Numbered from the stretch's first letter, positions 42,765 through 55,870 are shown. The stretch is DNA of 64,000 nucleotides from Saturnia japonica (GCA_033032175.1 CM065321.1:6284501-6348500), one strand, 5' to 3'. The notes: a model not told the origin generated them from the sequence alone. Numbers and translations are program-made.

Positions 42765-43940
42765 TATAAAGAATACAAAATCAAATTAACATACACACTT
42801 ACACATCCATGCACATGTTTTAAAGTTAAATTTATATTTTTCTTTCTTTTATTTGCATTGTTTTTAAACCAACATGCGCCACTTACTCTTTTCTTGTTTA
42901 ATTCGCATTGTATCTTAAATCTCCATAGTACAGGCATAGTCTAATTTGGAGCCTTAGTTAACGCTAAATATGTTTTACAAGTTGATTTTGTTAATAAAAA
43001 TATTTGTATTTGTATTTAAAACGGTTCAAGAAAACCTTTCTATCAAATCAACAGTCTGTTTAATGACCGAGACGCATGTACAAATTTATGATTAACCTGT
43101 TCTAAATAGAGCTTTATAAGTGAAACCTCTATTTGTTTATAAAATGCACTCCATTAACAACATAAACCGGAATATAAACCATAACTCATTCTTATATGAG
43201 GAGACTAAACTTATGAAATTCATAAAAAACTGATAACGAAAAAACAATAGAAAATTAAGACCCAACAGAAATCAAATTTTCTATATAATATATTCAAGTA
43301 CATACAAAGTTAATACTTACAGAACAAAGTGCGCATTGAGGAAAACTTAGTCTAGCAAATTCTCTCGGTATTGAAAAGACAAGTTTTTATGGGTCATTGT
43401 GGTCACTAACTTATATTACGTGTTTGGTCGACTCACGCGAATCGTGGTTACTTTACAAGTTATAAAATTCATAAGGGAATTTCTTTTTGTCGAGGCTCAT
43501 TGAGAATAAATAGGTCCTGATACGCACGCAAGTGAGAAATGAAAGCTTTTTCAACGTAGCCGTTTTATTTGGGTCAGCATTTTCTTGGTTATTCTTACTT
43601 ATTATTCTTACTTGAGAATGTTTTAATATTTCTATATATTTGAGATTAATTTTAAAAATACTATAAAATGCAAATAATAGAGTCTAACTACGTAATAATA
43701 TTCGTTCGTCAAAATAAGTTGTAAAACTTTAACTAACATATAAATCATACATATCTGTGATCATACTATATTATAAAACAACTGGCTGAACGTGATAAAC
43801 TCAAAAACAGCCTAACATGTTTTAATACGGTTCTCATCAATGGACAGTGTGATTCATGAGGAAGGTGTATTATATTATTCATTATGGATTTTTATAAATT
43901 GGCTGAAATATGACGTTGATTGTTGAATATATCGGAGAAA
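42765..43940. other. No gene seen
   Basis: AT-rich, with a non-repetitive stretch at 43320-43580 of more balanced composition. No coding features. Confidence 0.45.
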
Positions 43941-43944
43941 ATGA

Positions 43945-44040
43945 TGCCGACTCTATTGGCGTGCGCCGCGTAAACCAATAGAACTATATACATACATTAC
44001 TCTGCTACGAGTGCGTGTGCTGGGGCGGGCTGCTAGTGAA
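43945..44040. promoter_or_regulatory. GC-rich patch with inverted CCAAT motifs
   Basis: TCTATTGG (43952-43959) and CCAATAGA (43975-43982) form a perfect 8-bp inverted repeat around a GC-rich centre, followed by a GC-rich tract at 44010-44035. It could be a small promoter or a protein-binding palindrome. Evidence is composition and symmetry only. Confidence 0.25.
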
Positions 44041-45054
44041 ATAAAGTATCGTATTGTAAAAAATACCTATTAATGATTATTTGTTATATTGATATTTCAA
44101 TAATTTTATTATGACTCTTAAATTTTATTACTTTAATTGTTGATAGAATTTTTATTGCTTCAAGATAAAAGGCAACGAGCAAAATAATATACCATCATAT
44201 CATACATAATATACGACATAAGTAATTTATTACCGTGGGTGATTTAACACATAAATGCATTATTAACATAAAATTAAATTAAATGATTATTAAAAAATGT
44301 AAATAAATATACTTACAAAAATATTTGTGTAAAATACATCACTATTATTTATTATTACAAATAAACACGTTACCTTACGTATACTTTACGTTATAGTTTT
44401 TTTTCTGACTATGAAACACCTGCGACGAAGCTTTAATAACTCTGCTCCCAGGGATGGCACATATACCAATTTTACGTACATTTTTGTGACGTAAGGGAGC
44501 CAAAAGGTTATTTCCAATAAAGTTTAGCATATAAGTATTAGAATGAACGTTGCTTTTTATCAATGTAAGTTCCTATTATTAGAATCAGATCAAAAGTTTC
44601 AAGGGTTATCTGGTACAATCAAAATCACAAAATTTAACCTTTATATAATTTTATTAAAGACATAATACATCACGATGCTAACAACACATAAAGTCACAAC
44701 TCCAATCTAATAAGACAAAGTCTCATAAATAAATAATAAAGGTAAGGTTTAATGATTTAACTGGGCACTGACCTGGTTAAATTAAAGTTTATTAGGCCAG
44801 AACACACTATGTATGGAGTTAATATGAAGCCTTAGACAAAATTACTTACAAGATTAAAGGAATAAACTTAATTTTATTTTCAGCTGACAATGGTTCTTGA
44901 CACCTTTTGTATTATTTCTTGGGTTATTTGGTAAAATATTCAATAAAAGTATGTTTTTTATTAATAATTTTATTTTCAGCTTTTGAGTTCCACCCTTCAC
45001 TCTATTACACAAATTATATAAATAACGTTATTTACTTAATGTAACTCCAAACTC

Positions 45055-45310
45055 AGCAGAAAAACTGACCGCCATATTGAATATAGCGTGACGTCATTTT
45101 ATTTTCCTATTCTTCACAGCAAGCCCTTTCATTTGATACCCATATCATGGGAGTGCATAAAAAATAACTGGTCCACCATTTTGGATTTAGAATGACGTCA
45201 CTTAGCTAACCCTCCATTGTCGTCCAAACTAAACATATATACCAAATTTCAGCCCAATCGTTTGGGGTTAACTGTTTTAAAATTCATTTGCAAGATTTGA
45301 CCCATACTCA
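45055..45310 (-). repeat. Dispersed repeat family (GTGACGTCATTCTAAATCC), copy 3
   Basis: Inverse copy with CATATCATGGGAGTGCATAA and TTAGAATGACGTCACTTAGC. It is the most complete copy and overlaps both shorter ones. Confidence 0.75.
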
Positions 45311-45544
45311 TACTAACATGGCTAGTTAAATAAAACCTTGTAGAAAGAAAATTACGGGATGCAAATAATTACTACGTAATAAACGCATGCGGTGCCTCAA
45401 GTACAATGCTAATCGTAGTATAAAATGAATACAAGGTACCTCTACCATCGAATGGAATTCTTTTTAAATGTAAAATGCAACACAGTGGGAATAGCAGTAG
45501 CATTAGGGTTCTAACCCACGCAACAAAAGGCGAACGGCATTCAG

Positions 45545-45692
45545 ACGTCATTTGGAGATTTTTCGTTACCGTTGCCCCGAAGCTGAATTAGCAGAAGAAA
45601 GACTTCTAACGGATCCCCGGGAGGTATTGTACGGTAACCGACTAGATCCGGTTCTCGGCACTAATGAGGCAGCGTCACGAACTCTACTCGAG
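45545..45692 (+). CDS. Possible exon of an unknown plus-strand gene
   Basis: A 148-bp stretch flanked by an acceptor-like ATTCAG and a donor GAG|GTGAGG. It reads HLEIFRYRCPEAELAEERLL then TDPREVLYGNRLDPVLGTNE in phase 2-in, 0-out. The composition is close to 50% GC against about 30% around it and the residue mix looks protein-like, with many Glu, Arg and Leu. I do not recognise the family. It could equally be a fragment of an old retroelement or a chance frame. Confidence 0.3.
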
Positions 45693-46794
45693 GTGAGGTG
45701 TTGTAGTAAATTTGACCTCGATCCGAGAAGTCAATGGAGTAAAATATATTCGAATTACTTTTAATTTGGGTTCGATTCTTTAGGATTTCAGTCACGTAGA
45801 TACTTAATATTTACACGATGCTGCGACAGTATAACAAGTATTAACGGCTCTCGATCGAGTATTGTAGGTTGTTTGACAATTTTAAATAGCTTATTGGCAT
45901 ACTTATAATATTTTGACTGTATTTTTTTTATATTGCTTTTTTAACGAGTATAACATATTTATTGATTTTATTTCTGTCTTTTTTTTTAAATGCCGGCTTT
46001 ACAATCTCTCTAATAAGTTAAATATCAAACTACAATAATATTTATCATTTGAATTTTTGGTTTACATGAGAGACTAAAACTCGAGTAATAATAATTACGG
46101 AAATCCACAAATATTGATCCATATTAAATTTAATAAAGATTTTAAAAAAATAGGAGAAATACTTCGTACCTAGAACATTAGATGAGTACAACAAATCTTT
46201 AAAAAAGAGTTTTTTTAATGTGTTCTCGGAAACATTATTGCACTTCACTTCACGGTAAGAATTGCCCTAGAACTCCTTTCTAGATCATGAAATGGTCACC
46301 CTACAATAAACATTTCTTCATTACTGTATTTTAAATTTCATTTGAAATCCTTTACGATTAACTATATTGCGAATCCGAATATACGATATATAGACAGATT
46401 ATTATATTCGTTCTTTGAAGGAAATTCCCCTTCGTGCTATGTAAAAGAAAGTTGCAATATCCGAATTGTGAAAAGGAGGATGTCGGCTCAGTGTCAAAAG
46501 TCGCGTTCGGTGAAAAACGTATTTATGAAAATATTTTAGATATTATACAAAAAGAAGGTGAAATCATAAAAGGAAACAATTTCTACGCTTTCCTCCTAGA
46601 TGATGAGTTCTGTTGATATTAACGAGATACTTTCAGAAACTGTTGCGAATATTCCAGTGCAATGTTATGTTTTAATCTCGAAATTGGATAAATTATTTTA
46701 GAGTTAAAAAACTAATATAGGAGTGGTAAAAACAGATGAAAGTTAACGCTTATGTCATTTCATATTAAATCGGTTTAAGTTTTAACTGGGTAGT

Positions 46795-47025
46795 AAAATG
46801 ATTTTCCCAATATATATCGATCATATTGCTCGTAGATTGGATGGGCGATAGGCCCAAGAGTTCTAGAGTTTTTCAGATCCACCACAATATGGACGGACGT
46901 CCTGATCAAGGTTGCGAGAAGCCGCTGCACGTGATCAACACGATCAGCCGTTATGACAAATTATTATGCAGGACTATATCAATCAGTGAACGTCTTTTGG
47001 CTTAATGATAGATGGATGGATATCA
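46795..47025 (+). mobile_element. RTE-type LINE 3' end relic
   Basis: Decayed sequence that aligns by eye with the last part of the element at 8480-8660: HIARRLDGRWA..., a GGACGGACG...GATCAAGGTTGCG block and the closing TCAGTGAACGTCTTTTGGC with a TGATAGATGGATGG tail. Stops and small deletions are present. Confidence 0.6.
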
Positions 47026-47029
47026 GCAT

Positions 47030-48865
47030 ATTTTATTTCACATCATAAAAAGTCGAGGTAGAACAATATTTTTATATCAGTGGAATATCGATTTAATTCC
47101 CGTAAGTTAGAGGATTCCTATCAAATCCTGATGTCAAACATCTACAAAATTCGAGACTCTTTGAAACATACTATTATAGTAGGTACCAGAATGTATTGAG
47201 GAAAATATAGAACGATAGATTTCTAGGCGTTTAAAATCGCTAATATGTCTGGCGTGGTAGTTTAGCCCGTGCCTTTCCTCATGAGGAGAACATTGCCTAA
47301 TAGTGAGAAATTTATAGATAGGTATTGTAATATGAATAGTAAAAAGTTAATCTAATAAATAATTGACATGATATTAGATAAATGACAGATATAAATAAAT
47401 GTATGACAAAAAAATGTATGTACATATTGGTAAATTAAATTGAGTGAATTTAAACGCAGAAATATTGTTTTGAAAAATATTAAAAGATATTTGATTTTCT
47501 TAATTATGATCGTCGATGAATTGGTCGAGCGGTGTGTGATGACTGAACTTGCACGTACTGTTGTATTTACAGTACGAGTGGTCGATAGCCTGTGTCCCAA
47601 TTTATAATTTTTTTAAAGAGATTTCAAAGAAGATATTTTTGTTTTCTGAAGGTTTCACTTCATCCACGTGTGAACTGCACACATGTTTTTATATACATAT
47701 CTAACCACGATATCGTGATTGGTTTGTCGTGACCGTCACGTCGACCTACAAACACCATGACGTGGTAAAAACCTATACTGAATAAACGCTAACCGATCTT
47801 AAATAGAGAACAAATTACCTCAAACTGTGATATTGCAAGTACTGTCTAGTAAATTAGTTAACGCAATTCATAAACTTTGATTTACACAATGGGGAGAAAC
47901 AGTGATATTTGCACTTACTAAAATTTCCGTGAAGTACTTCACAACCTTGACATTCGAAATTAATACCTCAGTGAAAGCATGGGCGGCGGGGTAGCTTTTC
48001 GCGCCTTTAAGCTATCATTAACCGCATTAGCATCAAAATTGATAATAAATACAAGTAAATAAACACGCGGTAATAAAAATAATATATTTAAAAGTAGCCT
48101 CGTCCAAGTTTCTTTAAAGCGAAACTTTCCCTAAACCAAGCTCTTTAAGCTTCTGACTCGGAGTTTTAGGAAATTGGCTTAAATTCGCTAAATATTCATC
48201 AACGTGGTTGTTCTATTGAATAAGCGAATTATTCACACCTGTTTTTGAAATGGTCCTTTAATAACCAAAAAAAGTTAGATTTTGCTGCACCCTCACGTAA
48301 TTCCTTCATGTTTAGAAATTGCTTTATATGTGATGTTAAGGAGTAACCAAACAGAAAAACCTTTTAAATTTTATGCATGGTTATTTTAAAATAAGTTTTT
48401 TTTTTAAATATAATAACATGGCAATGTGACGGCCTTGTAACTGATGGTGAGAAGAACACAATTCAAAAACAACGGCGATCATCAAGAGATTGGTAATTCA
48501 TCGAGGCTCGTTAGTGTCATATCGGACTACAAGTATCTCAGAAGCTAGATATATACTGACTGATCATGAAATGCAACAAGCTAAAAGAGAATCATAGTAA
48601 CCGGTTTATCACCATACGGTTTACCACCGCGCTAATTTTTTATGTATATTATTATCGATGTTTATATGGACAATACATTTCCTGATAACGAGAGAAATTT
48701 AGGTCACACACAACTCTGTGCTAACAACAATGAATTATTGAATAGTCTATTTTTATAAGACCACAAAAGAAATATTCAATTCTATAAAATTGATCATTTT
48801 TTAAATCAAAATTTCCACCTCCGCGTCTTTCATCTATGTATTTGACTTAGACTAGTTAAATATTT
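47030..48865. other. No gene seen
   Basis: AT-rich. A small piece at 47250-47330 (CGTGCCTTTCCTCATGAGGA) resembles the 3' end of LINEs. No host exon recognised. Confidence 0.45.
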
Positions 48866-48869
48866 ATAC

Positions 48870-48935
48870 AAATTTTTCATACAAAAATAAAATTTATATA
48901 AAACGGAAATTTCATATGTAATTACCTAATATTTA
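48870..48935 (+). mobile_element. Relic of a mariner 3' end
   Basis: TACAAAAATAAAATTTATAT then AAACGGAAATTTCATATG and TAATTACCTAAT resembles the right terminal repeat of the mariner at 36551-36584 (about 80% by eye). No second end or transposase is found nearby. Confidence 0.5.
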
Positions 48936-49889
48936 TACGCAGTTTATTATGATTAATTAAGATTGTTTGTTTATTTGTATTTTTTATTCAATGATAAAAA
49001 AATTACGGTAGGGGGAAAAGTAAAATAAATTTTCCGAATAGGTCATAGTGATAACAAGATTGAAAAGGTTAGAAACCGAATAATTACGAGAAACCATGAA
49101 AAAGTTTTTTTTTTTAAATTAGATAGATATATGGGGACAAAATTTCACACACGGTCATTTAATATCAATCTAAGCGAAGCTAATATATATAGAGATATTT
49201 AAATACACAATTGACAATTATGCTTATCACACAAAAGTCAGTCCCACGATCACACGACCTCTATAGTAAGGCTTACTACCACTGCGTCACGAGGCCAGTC
49301 GGAATAACGTAAACTGCTAACAGTATGGTTAAAGTAAAAGCGGTATGTAGTCTTACAAATTGTGCGAAGCTTGATCCGTCAGAGCACATTAATTACGCAA
49401 GCTTTCAAGCAAATCGGTGATCAATCACTCCCACCATCACCCCGAAGTCCGAAATAACACCCATTAGTGTCGCCATGATCTTATAACAGATCTTTGTCTA
49501 AGTAAAAAGTTTATAATTTTCTATGAGACATTGTTTTTTGGCTTTAGATTGATTAATCGTTTGTGATAATATTAAATAAGAAAGTTTATCGTTTAGTTAC
49601 TACACCTTTTGTAAATTCTTTATATAGATATTATAGTAATTATATTTGGACTACATCTGATGTATGCCAGCTAATCCAAATATATTTTAAAATTGAATAT
49701 TTGATTGATGAAGGTGTTATTAACAAACGTTTTGTGTTACAGAAAGACGATATAGCTGTTAAAAACTGTTTAAAACTGAAGTAGCAAGGAAATTTTGTAG
49801 AGATTCTAATTTTATAGTTTTTGTTAAATATCTGTAATATTTCATTATTTTGGTGAGCCATAATAATATTACTAAATTAATATTATAAA

Positions 49890-50008
49890 TATGTGAAAGT
49901 TTGTATGTTTTGATAATTGGTACACAGATAGTTTTTAACCAGGATCACTTTTTATCACGGTATAACATTTTTTAAGTTCACGCGAACTTTGCCGCGGGTA
50001 TATCTAGT
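49890..50008 (+). mobile_element. Helitron-like 3' end relic
   Basis: It ends TTCACGCGAACTTTGCCGCG then GGTATATCTAGT. The GC hairpin before CTAG and the preceding block (ATAATTGGTACACAGATAG) are typical of short Helitron relics in this type of genome. Confidence 0.4.
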
Positions 50009-50139
50009 AAATAAATATCGCTAATTAAACAGTATTTACTTACAAAGTTCGACGGAAAAACAGTAGAATCAAAAACTCTTTAAATGTTTTCGACAAGACA
50101 ATTTTTAAGAAAAAAGAAAACAAACTTTATTAATTTTGA

Positions 50140-50335
50140 AGAGTTCCCTGGCGTATTTTCGAAGTTGAAGGTCCAATACCCTTGAAATTAAAATGGGACC
50201 ACCCTTGAGGTATCCCCTATTAAGAAAAAAATAGACATCCAAATCGGTTCATAAACAAAGAAGTGATGGCTGAACATCCATAAAAATACATTCCAATTGA
50301 GTAAACTCCGTCTTTTTTGAAGACGGTTAAAAGCA
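50140..50335 (+). repeat. Dispersed repeat (GAAGACGGTTAAAA end), copy 1
   Basis: Carries AGAGTTCCCTGGCGTATTTT, CCTTGAGGTATCCCC and the end CTCCGTCTTTTTTGAAGACG. The inverse copy is at 52445-52700. Confidence 0.6.
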
Positions 50336-51451
50336 AAATATACCCGTATTTGTTTTTTTAATTAATATAAAATGTGAATATGTATGTATGTACCTTTTTT
50401 TGTTAGTTATATCTACGTAATCATAATTGTATATGTGTGAAAAGCCAGATGAAAGTCTAAAATGAATTTATATTCTCACTACATAAATATATCTAATTAG
50501 AATTCTATGAGAATCGTTACTTAATTTTTAAATATTTTTGCTGTTTTATTCTACCAAGTATATTTGCGTTGATTTCTTATATGGTTATTAAAAACTTATT
50601 CTATTTATTTATATATAGCTGTCCCTAAGGTCATGATTTAAAGAAAATGTAGAGCACAACTTTTTTATACGATACTTAGGCGTAGTAAATTAAAGTGCAG
50701 CCCCGTATAATATACCTCGAAAAGATTAATTCCGAGAATAAAACATTTTGTACATTTTTTACTTTTATTTCAAAACCTTAAAGCCTGTCTACAGCTTATA
50801 CAATATCCTTTATTATGAATGAATTTCGAAACTTCAAAGGAGGGCAAACGTGATATTCAGTAGCCTTGTCGTAGCTAACACAGATGGCAATTAGTTCGTG
50901 ATATTAAAGGACAAATGCTGGGTAATACTCCATAACGCTTCACGCATCTGTACATTAAACAACAAGAGACAACATGACTTCAGCTTTATTACGTTCACGC
51001 ATGAAATTTCTGAATATACAGTAGGATTTTTATTTTGGTATCATTTATCAGGTCAGTTTTTCTATCGAGTACGTTGGATTGCAAATTACGTCTGAATGAA
51101 CTAAGTATAAATTTGACCGACCTCAATAGGAATCAAAAAAGCTTGTAATTAAAAAAGAAACAAAAAACCCGAGTGCAAGAAAACAACTTGACATTTTTTT
51201 TTACAATTTTGCTTTTTATTTGATTCCCAGACGTGAATTTAAATATTATATAGCCTATGAAACTGCCGGTGAAACTGTCAAAGCCGTCTGAGGCTGCAAG
51301 GCCCTTACAGCTCATAGTGTAGTCAGATCGAAAAAAAGCATGCGGGTTCCTTTTACACTGTAAGCGACCACTAAGACAGAATTTTTAGAAATCCAACCTT
51401 GAGGTGATGATTAAGCGGATGAAAATACGTTATTTTTGAAGATACCATACA

Positions 51452-51704
51452 TACCATCACGCCTATATTCCTCGAAGGGTTAGGTAGAGGTGTACTAATG
51501 TACACCCACAGTTCGCAAAGTATTTTTTTAGGTTCCATGTAATAGGGGGCGAGCCTATTGCCATTAATCGGGCACGAAGCCAAACTCTGAGCTGCTATTG
51601 AGAATTTCATAGGAAAAACCCAATAACACTTTGCTCGACCTGGGAATCGAACCCAGGACTTCAATCACAGCAGTCGCGCTTACGACCACTAGGCTAACGA
51701 GGCA
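51452..51704 (-). repeat. tRNA-derived SINE, copy 3
   Basis: Near full-length reverse copy of the same SINE. It retains the A and B boxes (GGGAATCGAACCCAGG on the plus strand) and the tail ACCATCACGCC. It is the best preserved of the minus-strand copies. Confidence 0.87.
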
Positions 51705-51759
51705 GTCATTTTTTCAATAGATCAATGAAAATTGGTATTTAGCAATTCAGTTAGTAAGT

Positions 51760-51817
51760 TAAAAAATGGGACATAACTCAGCTATGCTACGAGCGAAGCC
51801 GTGGGCGAAGCGCTAGT
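51760..51817 (+). mobile_element. Helitron-like 3' end relic
   Basis: CGAGCGAAGCCGTGGGCG then AAGCGCTAGTT: a GC hairpin and CTAG end, the direct counterpart of the inverted end at 58483. The 5' boundary is not visible. Confidence 0.4.
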
Positions 51818-52444
51818 TAGTAGAGGTAAAGAGGTAAAATTTTGGTATGTTTGTATGGAGGTGCACTCCGAAACTACTGATCCGATTCGGAAAACTCTTT
51901 AATCCATATTATTAATCAATGAAACAAAAATTACAATAACATTATATCCCTTCTAGAGACAATTACACGCATCCGCGACAACTACCAGCAAGGAAGTGCC
52001 TAATATTATTTGTGTGCAGAAATAAACAGGGAAAATTTCCATTGAACCGAGTAACAAGACAAAACGTTAGCGAGCTTGGAAAAACATTGCCAGAAACATG
52101 TACAAAAGACGAATTTTTATTACATGTTACACCGTGATGAATAATAAGGTCAGAAAAGATACACGGGCAAAAAAATCCCAGATAATTTGTATAAACAGTA
52201 TCACGGTGGTTGGTTTTGGCATACATTGTTACATGGAAAATTATTATTGCAAATACAACCCCTCTCGAATAAGTTGTTTAGTAAATTGGACTGGGAAATA
52301 CACAATACAAATTGGTTAAACTTTGTTTGTTTATTCGAACCGGGACTTAGAGATGTTGATTTAGATAAGTAAATATCGAAGACAAGATCGAATTGTCATT
52401 AGAATGGGTAATGTAACTTTGCAGCTCCCCTGTTGCCAAGGGCT

Positions 52445-52700
52445 AAATAGATATACCTCATTTTAACCGTCTTCTAATTAATAAGGAGGTTCTCAATTTG
52501 ATTACTTTATTTTTTAACGAATTTCGGTTATAGCTTCTTTGTAGATAAACTATTTTATATATTTTTTTTTCGTTGGAAAGGGGATACCTCATTAAATTTC
52601 ATTGGCATTGAACATTCGACTTCGAAGATATACCAGGGAACTTCTCAGATATCAATGTATATGACGTCAATCAACGTCAATACGTTGGTTTTCTAATTGT
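52445..52700 (-). repeat. Dispersed repeat (GAAGACGGTTAAAA end), copy 2
   Basis: Inverse of the 50140-50335 family, with AACCGTCTTCTAATTAATAA at its left end and ATACCAGGGAACTTCTCAGA at its right. The ends are conserved and the middle is diverged. Confidence 0.6.
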
Positions 52701-52704
52701 TATA

Positions 52705-55005
52705 ACTATTATTTATAATGACAATAAAGAAGTAAGTATATTAGAAAAAAGTAAAGGGTAAATCATGAAAAGAAAAATAATAAATATATCTACATAAAGG
52801 AAAGAGTATACCTAAGCCAGTAATTTAATATGAAATTCTTTTACTTAACTAGGTACACATACTACTGCCGACTTTATTTAAATAAATAATATCCGTTCAA
52901 ATAAGATTATAAATGCTCAGCGACTTTCAGAACCAACTCTGATATCTATCGTTCGATCTTCGTTTATTAACAATAATTCTTATATTTGAAATTCGGTAGA
53001 AATGTTTATTACAATAAGTGATTAAATTATTATAATATATATTCTATTTATATACTATTACACTAAGTATATATATTTTAATACATTTTTTTTTGTATGC
53101 CATATATATAAATTTCTTTCTTTTCTATTCTTACTTTCAGATTTAACATTTTCAGGTACTTATCAACAACAAACGTGGATTGTGCAGAAAGACGTAACAA
53201 CTGTTAATCAGTTCTTGGCAGAAGTAGTAACAATTTTGTATGAATTAGTTAGTGATATATTTATAATCCAGTTTAAAAAGGTCAGCGGCCAACCCATTAT
53301 GACGATCAATTAATATAAACAATGTTGTTATGCCAGAGCCACTTTATAGACCGGAGTCTTGCAGAAGCGAGTGCTAATAACTTTTTTTTTTACTATTTGT
53401 ATGGTGATCACATTCCAGCCTGCTCTTATCATACTACAAATAATCCAACACATTATTTTATATGTTCATCGCTTTTTGTCAATTGTTCACAGTTGGCAAA
53501 ATAGTAGATCCCGTTTTACTTAAATATACTACACCGATATTTCAAACTTCAGACAGTTTAATGAGGAAAAGGCTAAATAATTAAATTTATTATATATAAA
53601 TTAAACGAGACGGATTGATTTATCTGCCGTAAAATAAGGAAAATTGCTGACCTCCGTACGTCAAGAGACAAAAGAGCCGGATAATTGGTTTTACGCCAAA
53701 CCATCGCTTAAACTAGATTTTCGAGTGCTCCATCAGTGAGATATAATTTGAGAAAATAATCACGGTACGCATTATTTGAAAGTAGTCTTGATAGGTTAAA
53801 TTAATTTTTTAAGTTGATCTCTTTTTTTTATTTCAAATTTAATGATAATTTTGCAAAGAAAACTGAAGTTGAGCTGAACAAGTTAGCATTTTTCTAATTA
53901 TGGAAACAAAAAAAAACGGAGAAAAAGTAACAATAGATAAACTTGTATTGGATTAAAGAACGCGATATAGCTACCCCTAAAATATTAATTATAATAGAAA
54001 AAGGTAAAAATAAGAAATAATATATTTATATATAATATTTCATATATATTGTCTTACAGAATTAAGAAACTTATCTAATCTGATTCCTTAGTACAACGGA
54101 ACTTTCCTTAGTACATTGAAACATTTTATTTACGTGATTCTCTGAAAAGAACTTTATCAAGATTGATACAAATCGAAACGAAAATAGAAAAATATATTGG
54201 AAACAGAATAAGGTTATTTAATGAGGTAAAAAGTTATATTATTAGTGTATTTTCTTCATAAACAAAAATATAATGGCAAACTCCGTAATATTTCTGTAGT
54301 GCGATAAAAATTCAAAGCATTAAAAACATTAACAGTTCCCAAGCGTAGCACTTACGTAGCTTGTTCGTAGCAGGTGATACGATGCTACAAAGTGTCTACG
54401 TCCTAGTTTGAATGAAACTTTCTAATGATGTTAGGCGATGGAATATTAATATACATTAGACTCGTAATCAAGTTTTAAAGTAATTTTAACGCTCAGTAAA
54501 TTAAAAAACCTATTTAAGTTTTCATAATTTCATACATAACTAGCTCTGCACTCGCATTTAGTTTTTAAATTATAATATACACTTTGTATAGTTATTACTC
54601 CACTTTCTAAGGGTCAAGATGATGCTGTATAGCCCATTCCCTTCTCTAATAAAAGACCTAACTAATTTAAAAAAAAAAATCAAATCTGCCTGGTACTTCC
54701 AGATATTAGCGCATTGAAACGAAAAAATTCTTGAACTTTATAATATTATAGTATTTAGATTATAAATTATTGTAATAATAATTATATAATAAATTATTTA
54801 ATTGAAAAGTGAAAAAAAATCTCAAGTTAATTTTTTCTTTATAATATTTATAATGGGAGCGCAACATGTTTTCCTGAGACACAGGCGTATTAACATAATT
54901 AAATAATTGATGTTCGTATAATATAACCGGCGATTGTCAGCTCCGTCATTATCGTTATATAATTGGCCAACTAATTAAACACGTCCTGTGTCACGTACAA
55001 TTACA
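52705..55005. other. No gene seen
   Basis: AT-rich sequence upstream of the CpG island at 55.1 kb. No repeat with a second copy was noticed. Confidence 0.45.
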
Positions 55006-55109
55006 GTCACGTGGTTTTTATAAAGGCATACCCCACAGTCGTCACTTCACAACACAACCATCACATGGATTGTTTACCACAGTTTAAAGGATCGGGATGT
55101 GAGTACGAT

Positions 55110-55320
55110 AGGTATGATGGATACGATAAGGCGGGGGCGGTGCGACCGCCACGCGCGGCTATGAAGCCGGTCGGGGAAGCATGTACTGGCGACACGGCTA
55201 GCCGGGCCTGCTGTGGCGGATGCACTGATGCGCGCGCCGCTACCGCCGCCGCTCGCTCGATATTCCAGCGTGTGTTCCAGCGCCGCGCCGCGCCCCAAAC
55301 CAAAAGACTATACCACCTGT
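55110..55320. promoter_or_regulatory. CpG-rich island, candidate promoter or first exon
   Basis: About 200 bp with very high GC and CpG in a background of roughly 30% GC. Frames of 60-122 codons are open on both strands, as expected by chance in such composition. On the minus strand it contains an initiator-like ATCAGTG in GCGC context. It is a plausible first exon of unc-13 (about 26 kb upstream of the giant exon) or of a plus-strand gene. No protein match is recognised. Confidence 0.4.
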
Positions 55321-55734
55321 ACGCTCCGTCAAAACACCACGCAATGCTTTCTAATTGCCGCTGTCGTAAACATTTCTAACAAAACGAAGTACTAGGTAAA
55401 TGTAATTCAACGTTAACATTAAAGCAAATATGCTAAGGAAGTATCAAATTTGATTGTTGAATATTCGTTTACGAGTTAAGAACTTTTAAATGATAAAGAA
55501 ATAATCTAAATGAATTCGAAGTTCAGAAATTAGCAAGTAATTTTTATTTCACTTTTAATTAAACTGACCGAGGCCTAACAAACCTTTCTACTTTATTAAA
55601 TAAGGAAATAACATAATTAGCACGACTGGATAATTTTCTAGATGAAAAATTATGATTTATTATCTTTTAACGCCCTTTTATTTAACTTGCAAAGTTCGTA
55701 TGTAACAATGTAACATTATGTAACATAAAAATTT

Positions 55735-55870
55735 GCAGACCATTTTTCAAACACAGCCTGTTATCCGATTGAGATGAAATTTGGCATAATTATTTATGTA
55801 TGTAATTCCATGACAATGCAATATAATGGTACCATATAGATACCAATGGATTTAACATTATGGGTATATA
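55735..55870 (+). repeat. Dispersed repeat family, partial copy 4
   Basis: Shares the GATTGAGATGAAATTTGGCA and CCATGACAATGCA blocks with the other copies and then diverges. Confidence 0.45.

Noticed and set aside
46342..46616. Two overlapping protein-like frames (MKSFTINYI and MLCKRKLQYP)
   Set aside because: Neither has a recognisable domain or good splice sites; they may be decayed repeat sequence.
51963..52372. Overlapping frames on both strands, one ending FEPGLRDVDLDK
   Set aside because: Stops interrupt any longer reading and no family is recognised.
55011..55379. 122-codon plus-strand frame and 74-80-codon minus-strand frames in the CpG island
   Set aside because: High GC removes stop codons on both strands; no protein features seen, and the plus frame begins with GTG.
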